Assembly: GCA_025526995.1 (NCBI GenBank)
Contig: JAHLKG010000031.1
Coordinates: 186,001 to 250,000, forward strand
Origin: Powellomyces hirtus
Lineage: Eukaryota; Chytridiomycota; Chytridiomycetes; Spizellomycetales; Powellomycetaceae
Direction: 5' to 3'
DNA: 64,000 bases
The translations under genes were made by a program, and so were the position numbers. Positions 47,501 through 58,191 of the stretch are shown in pieces (the first letter of the stretch is position 1; each line of letters opens with the position of its first letter). The notes beneath the pieces are model-generated. The model was not told the DNA's origin. It saw only the letters and a program-made list of their open reading frames with translations, and did no database searches.

Positions 47501-48621
47501 GCCAGCGGCGTTACGAGGAAGAGCTCACAAAACGCGTTCGTCTTGCAAAAGAGGAGGTTGGCATTCTTAAAACAAACATTGTCCGCTTGCAAGAGAAGAT
47601 CGAAACTGGCGACAAAGAAATTCTATCTCTGAGGCAGAATGCTGGCGATGCCGATGGACGGTACGTCGTTCGATGCAGGGCCATCAAAGAGTGGCGATGA
47701 GTCTCATGATCAACGGCTCACCTGTCCCATCTTGGTTTTCCAGAATCTTCCAACTACAAACGGAACTTGATGTCGCGAAACCAGACCTCGAGAAGCTCAA
47801 AGAGTGCGAAAAGACGATTGAGACATTGACCAAGAGCATCTTGGATCGGTAAGGGAACGGGGACCGGGAGCGTTACGTCCAGTGTCAATGTTAACATGCC
47901 CTCTCTGTTACAATCCGTATTACAGTGACGGCGAGGTTCTTTCCGAGAAATGGAAAGCCAACAAGCAACAGCTTCTTGAACGCATCCTCGCTCTGCAGAT
48001 GCAGGTCAACGACGCTGAACGCGAGCTTGCTGAGAGCAAAGCGGAGTTGACGTATGTGCTCAAACGAAACGCCTTATTTCCAGAGATCTTGATAACAGCA
48101 GCTGAATCATCATTTTTCCCTCTTATTCACGCGGTGCAGAAAACAAAGCGAAGCTGCCGACGTGGCAAATACCAAAGCTGCTCGCGTAGCGTCGACTGTC
48201 GAGCGCATTGAGAAGGACGCAGCGGAGCAGGTACGATGGAAATTATATGATGAATGCCTTTGTGCATTGCCGGAGAACATCTCATCATCTGTCTACTCTA
48301 GGCGCGGAATCTCGAGTATTTGCAAATGCTGACCACAGAACGCATCAAAGCCGTGGAGCAGAAATACCAGTCGACGCGGCGGATAAATCTCCAGCTCGAG
48401 GTAAGGCCCGAGGCATCACATATCTTGTTTTCTTTCCCAATCTTTGTATCGGTCCGGGATTTTACTAACAATATACACTTTGAATCTCCTTGAAGGCCCG
48501 AATAGCCGACCTTCTTGTAGTCTTGGAGAGCTTCAAAACCACTAGTGCACTACCTTCCACCGTTGAGGCGGACGAGATTGCAGCTAACGTCAACCAAATT
48601 CGCGTGGGAAGTTATGCGTGA
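44575..48621 (+). CDS. TSC1: Tuberous sclerosis 1 (hamartin) homologue
   Basis: TSC1 pairs with the Rheb GAP TSC2 to restrain TORC1 when nutrients or energy are low. The start MSTRDIVSCIAADLKAAT opens a helical N-terminal half (YRITADQISAQDPRLLILAA, then WLKRLLPIYEPNRFVADWWE). The block TLLYGMFPCNTIEFVRSYM equals the human signature FLYGMYPCNFVSFLRSHY, and the following FERADDPFAAIRQNVVELDT aligns with the next part. A disordered Ser/Gln/Glu stretch covers 46500-47040. From 47150 on the protein is coiled coil: ALDAELLELQLMLLLNEVNY then QAFMRWHHLQHIRKLKKDQM, RQRRYEEELTKRVRLAKEEV, and QTELDVAKPDLEKLKECEK. It ends at GSYA and TGA at 48619. About ten short introns occur. A non-ATG extension upstream of 44575 is not needed. 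Confidence 0.84.
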
Positions 48622-49255
48622 AAAGCTTTTGACAAAAAGCATTGTCTGGTTATATGCGTATGTTCAGTTAGATGGACATATGCACAGCGCTCCACTAAAT
48701 AGTACACTTTAGTAACTGCCCTCAGTCCCTACGATTCCCCGTTCCATTGTAATTCGTTGTTGATGGTATTGTGATTGGTTTTCGGCCATTCACTTTCTGC
48801 ACTTTTGGCCAATCGTTTCCCGGTATTGAACATGTGTTCAAAAGAGTACGCATGGCTGCACTTTGAACTTCGGATGCATCTATGTCAGACGCTTTGGTCC
48901 ATGTTTCAAAGAAGAACGCTCCAACCCATTCTGTCAAATTTTCAAATACAAATATTATCAGTCATAGCACAAATTATTCATGGCAACAGTATATTATGCT
49001 GAAATTGGAAGAAAAGAAATTTCAGCATCCCAATGATCTTGGTAGCAAGAGGTCTGACCCTAACCCTAACCAATGCAACAAATGAAGCATTTATTTCGCG
49101 CAATATCGTTGGATATTTCCTTCAGTTGTTGAAAATTTATAAACAAGGTCCTACCAGCAGATATGGTGTAAGTTGATAATAAAAACAACGGCGGACAAAC
49201 CACATGCTAGAGTGGAAGCGGCGGAAGCAGAGCCAGAAAGAGAATCAACCTTTTC
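48622..49255. other. Convergent intergenic region with two telomere-like units
   Basis: This is the 3' flank of TSC1 and of the LCCL gene. CCCTAACCCTAACC occurs at 49060-49073, two units of the complement of TTAGGG. The region is AT-rich, has AATAAA at 49178, and no coding potential. Confidence 0.55.
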
Positions 49256-51314
49256 TCATGATGGGATTGGCATATCTATGGAAGCAACAGTCCCGTTCTG
49301 ATAGGTAACGTTCCCACCGGGGGTGATGGTGACTGGGTACGAATACTCCAAGGCCGAGCCGCTGGCAACGAGGGCGACACGCACATAATATGGCCGAGTT
49401 TTTAGTGGATCTGTTTGCACTTGCGCAATGTCGAAAACCGGAGTGGGCCCACGATACACCTCCATGTCATTGAGGACGAGCGAGAAGGCGTCGTAGGGAA
49501 GGCCGGCGGGGATAGAGGCGCCCGAGTCGGGGCCGTACTGCCATGTGACGGTGCCGTTGGTGGCCAGGGCGGTTGGGGAGATGGCGAATTCGGGTCGTGG
49601 GATGGATACGTTTTCGTCGCCGGCTTGGTTTTGGAAGGCGGTGTCAAACGGGGATGCGGCCCCCCAGCGCGAGATGCCCTGCACGACGAGCCCGATCAGA
49701 AAGCCTTGCGCTAGCAGTGATGCACGGTTCTGAAGGCGAGTGAGAGGTAGTAAAATGATGCCTATTGCGAGGAAGAAAGGAACCATGCATTCAGTATTCC
49801 GTTCGGATGGTCTCATTTGCCACGACATGTATAGAGTTACCTAATGTGTAGTGATGCAGATGCATCGACAGTCCTATCAGGAGGGGCAGGACAAAGTACA
49901 CTATGATGGCAAGACCATAACACAGGAGATACTTCAAGAGCAGACCATGTCGTCTAAACAGCCACAGCTGCACGCAGCACACGCCGACAACAATCGGGAC
50001 CCCAATGGCAAAGGTGATCAGTGTGGTTGGTTCGCGGAAGGCGCGGGACGTCAATCCAAAATTGCTCATCGGGGCGGTCAGGATCTCCATGTGCAGAGCA
50101 AAGTAGAATGGGACGATGGTGAGGAAGAACGTCTCAATCGGGAACCGGCCCGGGGACAACATCGCTGGCTTGATGAAGAGCTTGTAGAGGTAGTACGTGA
50201 ACGCTAATGTGACAAAGTAGTTTCCAAACGCGCCACTCGTCCAGGATTCACCGTGGACGGGGATCGCAATGAAGACACCGTACCAGAACCCGCTGGTCAC
50301 AAGGGCAAAGACAAATGCGCCGCGCGACGGCCATAACAGTGGGAAGAGGGCGATGAAGAGAACAGCGACGGGCAGAATACCCCATGAAAAGTCCGTGCAG
50401 TATTTGGACTCGACGCTACGAATGCGGTAGGATTTCGGAAACCACGAGTCAAAGTTCATAGAGTCTATGCCGTTTGCCGAGGATCCAGAGAATGAATCCG
50501 CTGCCCCTATGATATCGATCGCGGCACAGCCGCCCCAATGTTCCGAAACCACGCCAGCATGGATCGCGGAAGGACACAACCAACTGTCGGCGCGGTAAGA
50601 ACCGCTACCAACCACCCAGGAAGTAAGGAACCCCTGTTGCGTACTTTCGAGCCACCGACGGTTTTGGTTTCTTACTGCGAGGCACTCTGTCGGGCATCGT
50701 ATGACAAACGACTGATTCGCGAACGGCGAGCAGTATGTCCCATTCAAACCACAGTTCTCCACTCGCCATGACCATAGCTGGTCCGTGCATCCAATGTATG
50801 TTGGTGTGCCCTCGACCGTTGTGGCTTTGTAGTTGTTGAACGTTATCAGCAATCCGGCAACTATCACCCACACCGCAACGTACAGCCAGCGGGAACACCA
50901 TCTAAATTTTCGCGGGACGTGCCGCAAAAGACCCGTCAGAGCCTGCGAACCCGTTGGGAAAATCGGGCGCTCTAATTTTGGCAGAGGTTGCACTGGTACC
51001 GGCCGTATTTTGAGCTTTGTTTCTACTCTTTCCAACCATGCGGGATAAGCATTCGCATGCCTCTCTGAATCTGGACCATCCTCATCCTTGTCATCGATCT
51101 CTAGCCGACGGCCTTCAACCACTTGTCCCTGCCCGTCGCGTGGTTGTGCTACGGTATTCTGGTCGACTTGTCCCGGCACTGTCCAAGTTGGGAGTAAGTG
51201 GTCTGACGCATTACCGCGCGGGTGGGGAGGTGGAAGGTCGGAAGCTGCTGTTGTTGTGGAGGAGCCGTCTGTATGGATTGCACCTACTGCTACTTCTGCA
51301 TTTCGGTCGTTCAT
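49256..51314 (-). CDS. LCCL-domain multispanning membrane protein
   Basis: Two exons join at TLG|I: 51314 to about 49843, then from about 49785 to 49256. The cytosolic N-terminus (about 140 residues) is polar and ends in basic RKFRWCSR. A first membrane segment is WLYVAVWVIVAGLLITFNNY. The extracellular LCCL domain follows. It holds VIRCPTECLAVRN, SWVVGSGSYRADSWLCPSAI and HAGVVSEHWGGC, the Cys and V-x-G-x-x-x-Y ... HAGV pattern of the fold. Seven or more hydrophobic segments come after it (WGILPVAVLFIALFPLLW, AFVFALVTSGFWYGVFIAI, FLTIVPFYFALHMEILT, LITFAIGVPIVVGVCCVQLW and others). The C-terminal 110 residues are likely extracytosolic. Fungal LCCL membrane proteins have no settled function; a surface or sensing role is only a guess. 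Confidence 0.85.
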
Positions 51315-51699
51315 GTTCGGCTATATGTAGCTCACTTGCTTTCCTGCGGTGGAGAAATACAATGACATTTCCAGGTTTTGTGAAACAGCGATAGGCAGTG
51401 CCGTGGCCATCCTATCGATACAGTAACTGAAGTGGCGACGCGTTCCAGTTTCACTTGTCCAACAAGTTGACAATGGACCATGAATACCCGCTGCTTGAGA
51501 TTTAATTCAAACAGTTCTTGATTCAATGCCTCTGTCTAGCTCCGAGGTTGTCATTATTTTATTTACAGCGAAGTATATGAGGAAAGCATGGAAGAAAATA
51601 GATATACTGAGAAGCAGATGCATCAGAATCGTGCACCTCACTTCATTGAATACAGAAACAAAAAAAAAGAAATAAGGATCACTGCCCAAATCCAGTACG
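51315..51699. other. Spacer between the LCCL gene and the SGNH-like gene
   Basis: This holds the LCCL promoter and the 3' flank of the SGNH-like gene, both on the minus strand. An A-rich patch lies at 51657-51674. No gene is seen. Confidence 0.5.
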
Positions 51700-53763
51700 T
51701 TACTCATTGCATAGCAAGTTGAGCAGTATGCCGTTTTCAACGTCCACGACATCACGGCCTGCGTGGCCGCTGTTGCATTGGGCCGCGCGTGCTCTGGCCG
51801 GGGCATCGTTGGCGTCTCCCAAGGCATGGACGTCCCAGACGGCCGCGTCGAGCTCGTCCACGAGGGTGCGCTCCGCCAGCTCATTGAAGGCTAGCACGCG
51901 CATTCTGCTAAACTTGCGGCGCTGCAGTCCAGTGGATGTTGTGTCCGCGCGACCGCCAAAGTATTGACCGGCGCGCCAAACCAGAGGGATGCCGCGATCG
52001 TAGTAGGTTTTCCGGAGAAGTTCGATGAATATTGGAAGCGACTCTGAGAACTCAGCGTAAGAGCCATACGCGGCATCCCAGTTGGTCAGGGAGACAATAA
52101 CCACAGTTGGTGGTCGGTCTGCGAGGTGTTGGTTGATCGCAGCGATGCGTATTCTCTGGTCGGAGGCATTCAGGGCCATGTTCCAGTCGGGGCCCCATGA
52201 ATTGAGACCTTTCCATAGGAACGTGTACACGTATGCTTCGTCGAGAGCCGGCTCATCGTTACCACCGGCAACAGTTAGCACGTTGTCTGGGCGGTCTGGC
52301 TGCAGACCGTCGATGTCCAAATGCCAATCGGTGCACTGGCAGGCTGGCGAATTTTCTTCATACCAGTCCTTACACCATCTTCCGCCAGAGGCAAACGCTT
52401 TCACTCCACGTCGGATGTTCGAGTCGCCAAACATGTGGATGAAAGGGTGCCGCGGAGCGATGCACCGGTCTTTCCACACCGCGTAGGTTCGCGCATGATA
52501 GCGGCAGGAGTAAGGGACCCACACGCGGTCCGAATAAGACTTGAGAAGGAGCGGCATCTCATCTGTAATTTCTTCCCCATCGCGTGGGACATGCATGCGC
52601 AATGATGGAGTGGGATCCAAATGCGCGGCCGGCACCCAGCGGCCGCGGTGGTTGCCATTTCCGCACGGCGGGAGGGCGCTGTATGACTGATGTGTTAGTT
52701 GCGGATGCGTTTCAGGCGCTGTCGTCAGGCGTAATTGAGGCAGATGCTGGAGAGAGTGTCGGTTGATAAGGATCGGAAGGCTGCTCGGCGCCCAAAAAAC
52801 ATGCTCTGACACTTCATAGTTCCAAAGGTAGTCCGTATCTGTATCGAACAAGTTGGGGTTAGCGAGCGGGCAAACCCAGATTCTTTGCCAACGGGCTTGG
52901 CACATGCACATACATTCCAGAACAGCATCAATCTCATAAGAGTCTGGGTCTTTTAGATCCAGCGTGATATTGTACAGGCGGTAGGCGACTTCGCTTGGCC
53001 GGCCACGAATGACCAGAAAGTCGCGGTCGGCGTGAATGGGCAGAGTGTAGTTCTCTCCAGTAGCACGGATCTCGACGCTGTCCGGCGGCCAATTGGAGAT
53101 GGGAGGCGGGAAATCTCGTTCAGCGATGGGGTCGGGATTGTGGTAAGGCGTAGCAGCTACCCCATCCCCCCAATCGACAATGACCAGCCACGCGCAGAGT
53201 GGCCGCTCTGACGACAGAACTATCTGCGTGTCGGCGCCATTGGCGCTGCTGACAATGTCATGGTGGTTTAATGAGGGGATGATGATGGCGCCCTTTCCGT
53301 CGTGATCAGTTATAGAAGCAAGATCCGCTGCTGTTGGCAGATGGCCTTCGTCGCCACATAGCGAAGTCGGCTGGTCGGGATGCGGAAGAGACCATGAGCG
53401 TTCTCTCAGCGTTGTTGGGTAAATCTTCTTTCGACCTGCACGCGTCGGACGTCTTATCGGCTGGACGCCATCTGTTGCTTCTCTCCAGTCTGATGCAGTA
53501 ACTGGATGGTCGTTAGCGACTTGCTGCGCAGCGTTTTCAGGAGGGAGCTCTGGCATGGAAGACCACTCATCCTCCGAAGTCGAATGCGCTTCACCATCAG
53601 CCGACCAAAAATGCTTGCTCACGACCTGTGTCAATGCATTTGGGTTGTAGGACAAGGTAAGAAGCAAACAGAGTTGGGTCGTAAGGGCTAATGCAATCCA
53701 CGTCAAGCGTCCGTATAGCTTCCGTGTAGGGGGAGCGTGGGCTCCGAGCGCAGAAAGAGCCAT
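51700..53763 (-). CDS. Type II membrane protein with SGNH-hydrolase-like (PC-esterase-type) domain
   Basis: This is an intronless gene of 687 residues. I chose the start MALSALGAHAPP at 53763 because it places a basic patch just before the single membrane anchor (LTWIALALTTQLCLLLTLSY); the frame is open to 53856. The luminal part has a beta-rich first half (CAWLVIVDWGDGVAATPYHN, YEIDAVLECMCMCQARWQRI). The C-terminal half has PFIHMFGDSNIRRGVKAFA, a GDS block with the nucleophile Ser. VAGGNDEP, VVIVSLTNWDAAYG, and the end AAVWDVHALGDAND ... GRDVVDVENGILLNLL follow. This layout resembles Golgi O-acetyltransferase/esterase proteins such as Cas1, TBL and NXPE-type domains. The catalytic Asp-His pair would be in WDVHA, but spacing is D-x-H rather than D-x-x-H. 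A wall-polysaccharide or glycan acyl role is inferred. Confidence 0.7.
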   Translation of the reverse strand: MALSALGAHAPPTRKLYGRLTWIALALTTQLCLLLTLSYNPNALTQVVSKHFWSADGEAHSTSEDEWSSMPELPPENAAQQVANDHPVTASDWREATDGVQPIRRPTRAGRKKIYPTTLRERSWSLPHPDQPTSLCGDEGHLPTAADLASITDHDGKGAIIIPSLNHHDIVSSANGADTQIVLSSERPLCAWLVIVDWGDGVAATPYHNPDPIAERDFPPPISNWPPDSVEIRATGENYTLPIHADRDFLVIRGRPSEVAYRLYNITLDLKDPDSYEIDAVLECMCMCQARWQRIWVCPLANPNLFDTDTDYLWNYEVSEHVFWAPSSLPILINRHSLQHLPQLRLTTAPETHPQLTHQSYSALPPCGNGNHRGRWVPAAHLDPTPSLRMHVPRDGEEITDEMPLLLKSYSDRVWVPYSCRYHARTYAVWKDRCIAPRHPFIHMFGDSNIRRGVKAFASGGRWCKDWYEENSPACQCTDWHLDIDGLQPDRPDNVLTVAGGNDEPALDEAYVYTFLWKGLNSWGPDWNMALNASDQRIRIAAINQHLADRPPTVVIVSLTNWDAAYGSYAEFSESLPIFIELLRKTYYDRGIPLVWRAGQYFGGRADTTSTGLQRRKFSRMRVLAFNELAERTLVDELDAAVWDVHALGDANDAPARARAAQCNSGHAGRDVVDVENGILLNLLCNE

Positions 53764-54238
53764 TGCCTTGTTCTTGCCGAAACGGAATATGCGAGCGGAG
53801 GGAAAGATGTGGCAAACTCGGCGGAAAGTGGGCTTCTCTATATGGCTGAATATCACGGCAATGGTAAGTGTGCGAGATTCGACCTTGTTGGCCGGGGCCT
53901 GACGCGTCGGAGGGGACGCGTGGAAAACGTGATGAATGCTGATTAGACATTACTCTAAAAGTAGGATAACAGCGAGGGGATCAAATCAATCAGCATTCCC
54001 GCGCGCTTTGACACTCTGGCTTTCGTGGTGAGGCGCTCCCCTCCTTGTGCCCGACGTACAAACGTACAAAACAGCCTTGCCTTCCCGCTCATTCCGGGCA
54101 GTGCCTTCCCGCATTTCCACGCCTGAAAGTACAGGAAGTTCATGAGAGCGCTGTCCATTCGCTTCTCTGTCAAGCTGTTCTTGCACTCTTGAAACTCTTT
54201 GTTTGCAAACCTATCAATATACTGAAAGAGTCTGGCAA
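53764..54238. other. Divergent promoter of the SGNH-like gene and USE1
   Basis: No gene is seen. A minus-strand frame at 53955-54186 has no family resemblance. GC-rich GACGCGTCGGAGGGGACGCGTGG at 53901-53923 holds two ACGCGT-type sites (GACGCGTC and GACGCGTG) 15 bp apart. Confidence 0.45.
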
Positions 54239-55727
54239 ATGCTTGCCCAACCGCCGTCCCACCCCCACGCCGAAGTCAACCTCCGTCGACTTCTCGCCCG
54301 CTTCGAAGCGACGATATCAAAACCAGAGGACCTACAAGGCGATCGACTCTATCGTCAGAAATATCACTCGGTAGGCCTGAGAACGTCTTCAGAAGCCCCT
54401 CCAAGCTCCTTTTGGCGACAGGATACTGATTTCCGTACAACGTGTCTCTTCGCGTCATTCGCATAGAACCTCGCCCATCTGCACAAACTCCTCACCAACG
54501 TAGAAACGGATCCTGCGCGGCGAAGAGATGACACGGTGCTATGTGAATACCGGCGAAGAGTTGAGCAATTGGAAGCAGTCTTGGACACAAATCGCTTGGT
54601 ACTGTCGGTCAGACCACGTTGTGTGTCTATTCTCCCTTATGCTCATGTGTCTACGTGGGTCAGCTTTCCTCCGTGGGGCGAACCGTAGCGTCTCTTCGAT
54701 CTCTGGCTGTGCTTTCTCCAACAGGAGACAATGCGGATCGTGTTGCTGCTGCTGACAGGGTTCTGAAACTACAGCGAAAGGCCGAGGATGACATGCGTGA
54801 TCATTTACTAGACGTAAGGCTTAGTAAAATGATCCACACTACCGCGTAATTGGACTGAATTCCTAACATATGTGACAACCACGTTAGGGTGTGCGGGAGC
54901 CAATGACACCCGTTAAACCAGCTCCACCGGTATGGGCAACTCCGTCCGAACAAATACAACTTCAAACACTGGACGAAGCCCGAGAAGGTTAGTGTCGTAA
55001 TGCCGGAGAATCATTGTCACATTTCGAAGCCGCTCGCCTCTGTCTTGACTCCTGGCATTCTATGCATCATCTAGAGCTCTTAAGTACACCAAAACGGGAT
55101 CTGCGAAGACGACCGTAAGTCGATGCCCTTTGCATTCCGCCGAATACGGTATCACTGACACTGGAATTACGCAGAAATAACAGCACAAAATCACATGTTG
55201 ACTCCCCACACTCCTCCTCTTCCCTACTGACAACACCGGATCACCAAATGACAGAAGCAGACCATACCGCGCTTCTCGAGCGTGATCGCCAGCTCCACGA
55301 GCAAATGACGGAGGAAATAATCCAAAAAGCAGCGCAACTAAAGAAAAGCACCATGGCGATGCGCGATCAGCTTACGAAAGATGCTATGGTATGTTCTGCA
55401 TATTTGCAAACGCACCTAATATTTTCATCCGCAGCATTGAGGGAAGATTAGGTGAAGATGTTAACAAACTGACATTTTTCCTTCTTACAGATAATGGATG
55501 ATGCCTCTGACCAATTGAACAACAATCTGACGCTTGTGAACAGTGCACGAAAGCGATTACAGCAGTTAAATCAGACTGCAAAATCCACAACGTGGATGGT
55601 CTGGATCACCGTATTCTTTGTGTGCATTGCATTTGTCTTCACATTCGTGATCATGCGCTTGTTCAAGCCAAATGCGACACCAGCTCGGCCACCGGGGGAA
55701 GGTGGTAGCAGTTGGTGGTTCTTGTAG
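54239..55727 (+). CDS. USE1: ER SNARE USE1
   Basis: USE1 is a tail-anchored Q-SNARE of the ER that works with Sec20, Ufe1 and Sec22 in Golgi-to-ER fusion. The start MLAQPPSHPHAEVNLRRLLA then RFEATISKPEDLQGDRLYRQ fits the Use1 N-terminus (NLRRLLARFE). NLAHLHKLLTNVETDPARRR and EYRRRVEQLEAVLDTNR follow. Late exons give LLERDRQLHEQMTEEIIQ, AAQLKKSTMAMRDQLTKDA, then the SNARE helix MDDASDQLNNNLTLVNSARK. The tail anchor is WMVWITVFFVCIAFVFTFVI, with 25 residues after it, a little longer than usual. The first exons are 54239-54370 and 54467-54598. At least five introns exist; those between 54600 and 55240 were not fully placed. Confidence 0.88.
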
Positions 55728-56062
55728 TCAGAGATCTGCTGCGCTTTGGCACCACTTTCTTTAGATACCTCGTTGCGAACCACCCTCGATGGAACAGCTG
55801 ATATGGTCATTATCCTTTGCTTTCCGTTTGTCAGAAGCATGTAGCTAGATAGTTCTTCCCTTTCGATTCCTTCCTCAAAGTAAGAAAAAAGGCGGTTTGT
55901 GAAGTTATTTTTCGTCTTCAGTGAGCTATTGGCTATATATGCATTGATGACAAATATGTATATACAATGTGCTTCGTGCTAAATGTCACCGCAGCAATCA
56001 ATGCTGCAGGGTTGATAACTCAGCTCGGAGTTGCTGGCGCATCACCGTGACGAATCCAACGG
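55728..56062. other. Convergent intergenic region
   Basis: This is the 3' flank of USE1 and of the PEHE-like gene. The sequence is AT-rich at 55890-55970. Nothing else is seen. Confidence 0.5.
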
Positions 56063-56948
56063 TCATATTTTGTTGTGCTCTCGTAGTACTTGTATTAAGC
56101 TATCGCATCGTTCGAAGGCTTTGGCGGGGAATACGACCAACGGGTATCCGAAAGCCATAGGACCCCTTGAACGCCGTCTGGCCAGAGCTGTGTTGACTTT
56201 CGTTGTTGGCTTCTGTGTCATAGCAGAATGAGAAGTAGCAACTACTGGTGATTCATCCTGCTCAAGCAGAACACCGTCACTTGGTGGTCGAAACAGGATA
56301 TAGGTACTCGTGAGGTATACTTTGGGGGTGGTAACAGCCGAGACCCCATTGTCGTGCAAGCCACGTCTCCGCGGGTGAGTAGCCATGAATCCGCCGGGAC
56401 CTTGGCCACCGTGGGCAGTGGCACCCATCATGCGGCGCTTGTAAAGTTGATGTCGGACATATTCTTTCTCGCGATTACGCATCCGCTTTTCGGCGTATTC
56501 GTGTTTGCGATGCCGTTGTCGGTATGTGTCGTCCGCAAGTTCCACCGCCTGAGATCAATGAACACAGGATGAAAAAAGCTGTGGCATTGTGCTCACAGCG
56601 CCATGCGCCGAGAACTAGAATCCAAAATGGGTTTACCTGTATCGGAGAGTTCGAATCTGAAGCCGCTGACGCAGGAAAGAGTTCATGAATGCGCTTGCTG
56701 ATGGTGCGCGAATCGAGTATGTGAATCTCGGGAATCTCTATCGCTCGGTCTGCCAGCGCATCACCTCCTGCCAGCCCACCCACGGTACGAGGGGAAGCAG
56801 TGTTCATCGGTCCCGTCGTTGTGGCAAGGGCCATGGAGGGGTATACTTGGCAGTGGGCGAGAATGTCGTCGGTAGGGGCGAAAAAGACCTCGTGAGCGCC
56901 GGTCACAAAGGGTGGTGTCTCAAGTGCGGCAGATGTTGCTGAAGAGCA
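56063..56948 (-). CDS. PEHE-domain-like protein (MSL1/KANSL1-type chromatin scaffold), tentative
   Basis: Two minus-strand frames join near 56540-56640. The first contains AIEIPEIHILDSRTISKRIH then ELFPASAASDSNSPIQ. The second starts AVELADDTYRQRHRKHEYAE, then KRMRNREKEYVRHQLYKRR. This resembles the PEHE core of MSL1 (DDSVFSKRHAKLELDEKRRK). RGPMAFGYPLVVFPAKAFE then recalls the PEHE end, where AFG-x-PLP is followed by FELP. PEHE domains bind MYST acetyltransferases in MSL and NSL complexes. A stretch at about 56250-56330 may be an intron. The 5' end is unresolved: the frame stays open above 56906 with no in-frame ATG before the neighbour's end, so a short upstream exon or the Met near 56833 must supply the start. 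Confidence 0.5.
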
Positions 56949-57027
56949 TTTGAAGAGCGGAAAAAACGTAAGATCAAGATTAACTTCGCGGATGGGCGGG
57001 CAAGTAGGGAGCGACCGAGTGTGGCCA

Positions 57028-58191
57028 TCAAAGTTTATATTTACGTGTATCTACGTCATCAAGGAGCGGAATCTCGACTAACTGTTCTAGCTGCTTTATC
57101 GCTTCTTTGGATTTGCCTACGATTACTCCTAAAGCAAAAAAACAAATCAAGCGGAGAGAGAAACATTGGGAAGACGATGAATCCAAAGAAAGCCGAATGC
57201 GAGGTGATGAACAGTACTTACTTATCGTGGCCATGCCAAGTTCCTTTGCGGCCTTCAAATTGCTGTAATGCACGGAGACCCAGGCGGGGATGGTCAGATG
57301 GGCTCAAGAGTGTAGTGTGCTGTCCTCCATGTACACGATACTTACGGGCCAATATCATCCACCATGATCGCGTTCCCCGGAGCGACGCCAAGCTTATCAC
57401 AGGCATATTGGAAAAATCTGGGATCTGGTTTGCGCAGGCCAACGATGCTGGACTCAATGTAATGTTCCCCGAATAGGGACATGACCTGCATAGGTGGTTT
57501 GCCAAATGCAGTCTCTTCAGATTCTTCGTACTGGAAGTTATTGGTCAATGCTGCGATCTTCAGTCGGCCGCTGTCTGGAGAACGAGTACATCAATCTCAG
57601 GTCAACTGCAATCACCAAACTGAATGGCAAACGGCTTCTGACCTTTGAGTTTCTGCACTGCATTGAGCACTAGCTGATTAGGCTTCATTGCCTCTTGCAT
57701 CATGAAGGTAAATAGCTCTTTTCCGTCGATGGTGACCTGCGGGATCTTCGCAAAAGCTGTGAAGGAGACGAGCGCGTGCAATCAGCATCTTTTCGGCTCG
57801 CCCTAACACCCAAAGATTTATCGCACGTTTGCCTTTGCTTTTCAGATACTTCTCATATGCTTGCACGTTGGAGGGATGCGAGCACTCCTGGCCAAACAGC
57901 GGATAGAACACCGCCAAGGAGAGTTCACCACGCTCGAGTTTCTGAAAAGCGCCATCCTCCCCCCGTGATTGACTACGCAGAGTAGAGGAATGATGAGACG
58001 CAAATCACAAGTCCCGATTCGCAGCTGTGAGGAGCCCTAGCAAGAGATGTTGACGTGCTCTTGCTTATGACTCACATCGCCACATTCAGGTAGTTTTCGG
58101 GAAGTCCTTTGGTGAGTTCGAACTTCCGAATGCCTTGCAAAGGACTGTGCACGCAAACCCCACCAATATCGAAGAACACCGCTTCGTACAT
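57028..58191 (-). CDS. HAD-superfamily hydrolase (ACAD10/soluble epoxide hydrolase N-domain type)
   Basis: The start MYEAVFFDIGGVCVHSPLQG has the HAD motif I region (FFDIGGV). In this subfamily D-x-[GM]-GV replaces DxDx(T/V); the nucleophile Asp is present but the second position is Ile-Gly. RKFELTKGLPENYLNV resembles the ACAD10 N-domain. Downstream exons hold a cap segment with the end of FFIYDARGNEAMKPNQLVLNA-like sequence near 57680, then TNNFQYEESEETAFGKPPMQ. ESSIVGLRKPDPRFFQYACD carries the motif III Lys, and NAIMVDDIGPNLKAAKELGM the motif IV acids (VDD) and NLKAA. The end is KEAIKQLEQLVEIPL. These proteins are phosphatases of unclear substrate. About five introns are present. It ends 80 bp from the PEHE-like gene. 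Confidence 0.8.

Noticed and set aside
49060..49073. CCCTAACCCTAACC as an interstitial telomere
   Set aside because: Only two units are present and the surrounding DNA is ordinary 3' flank, so chance or a short regulatory box is as likely.
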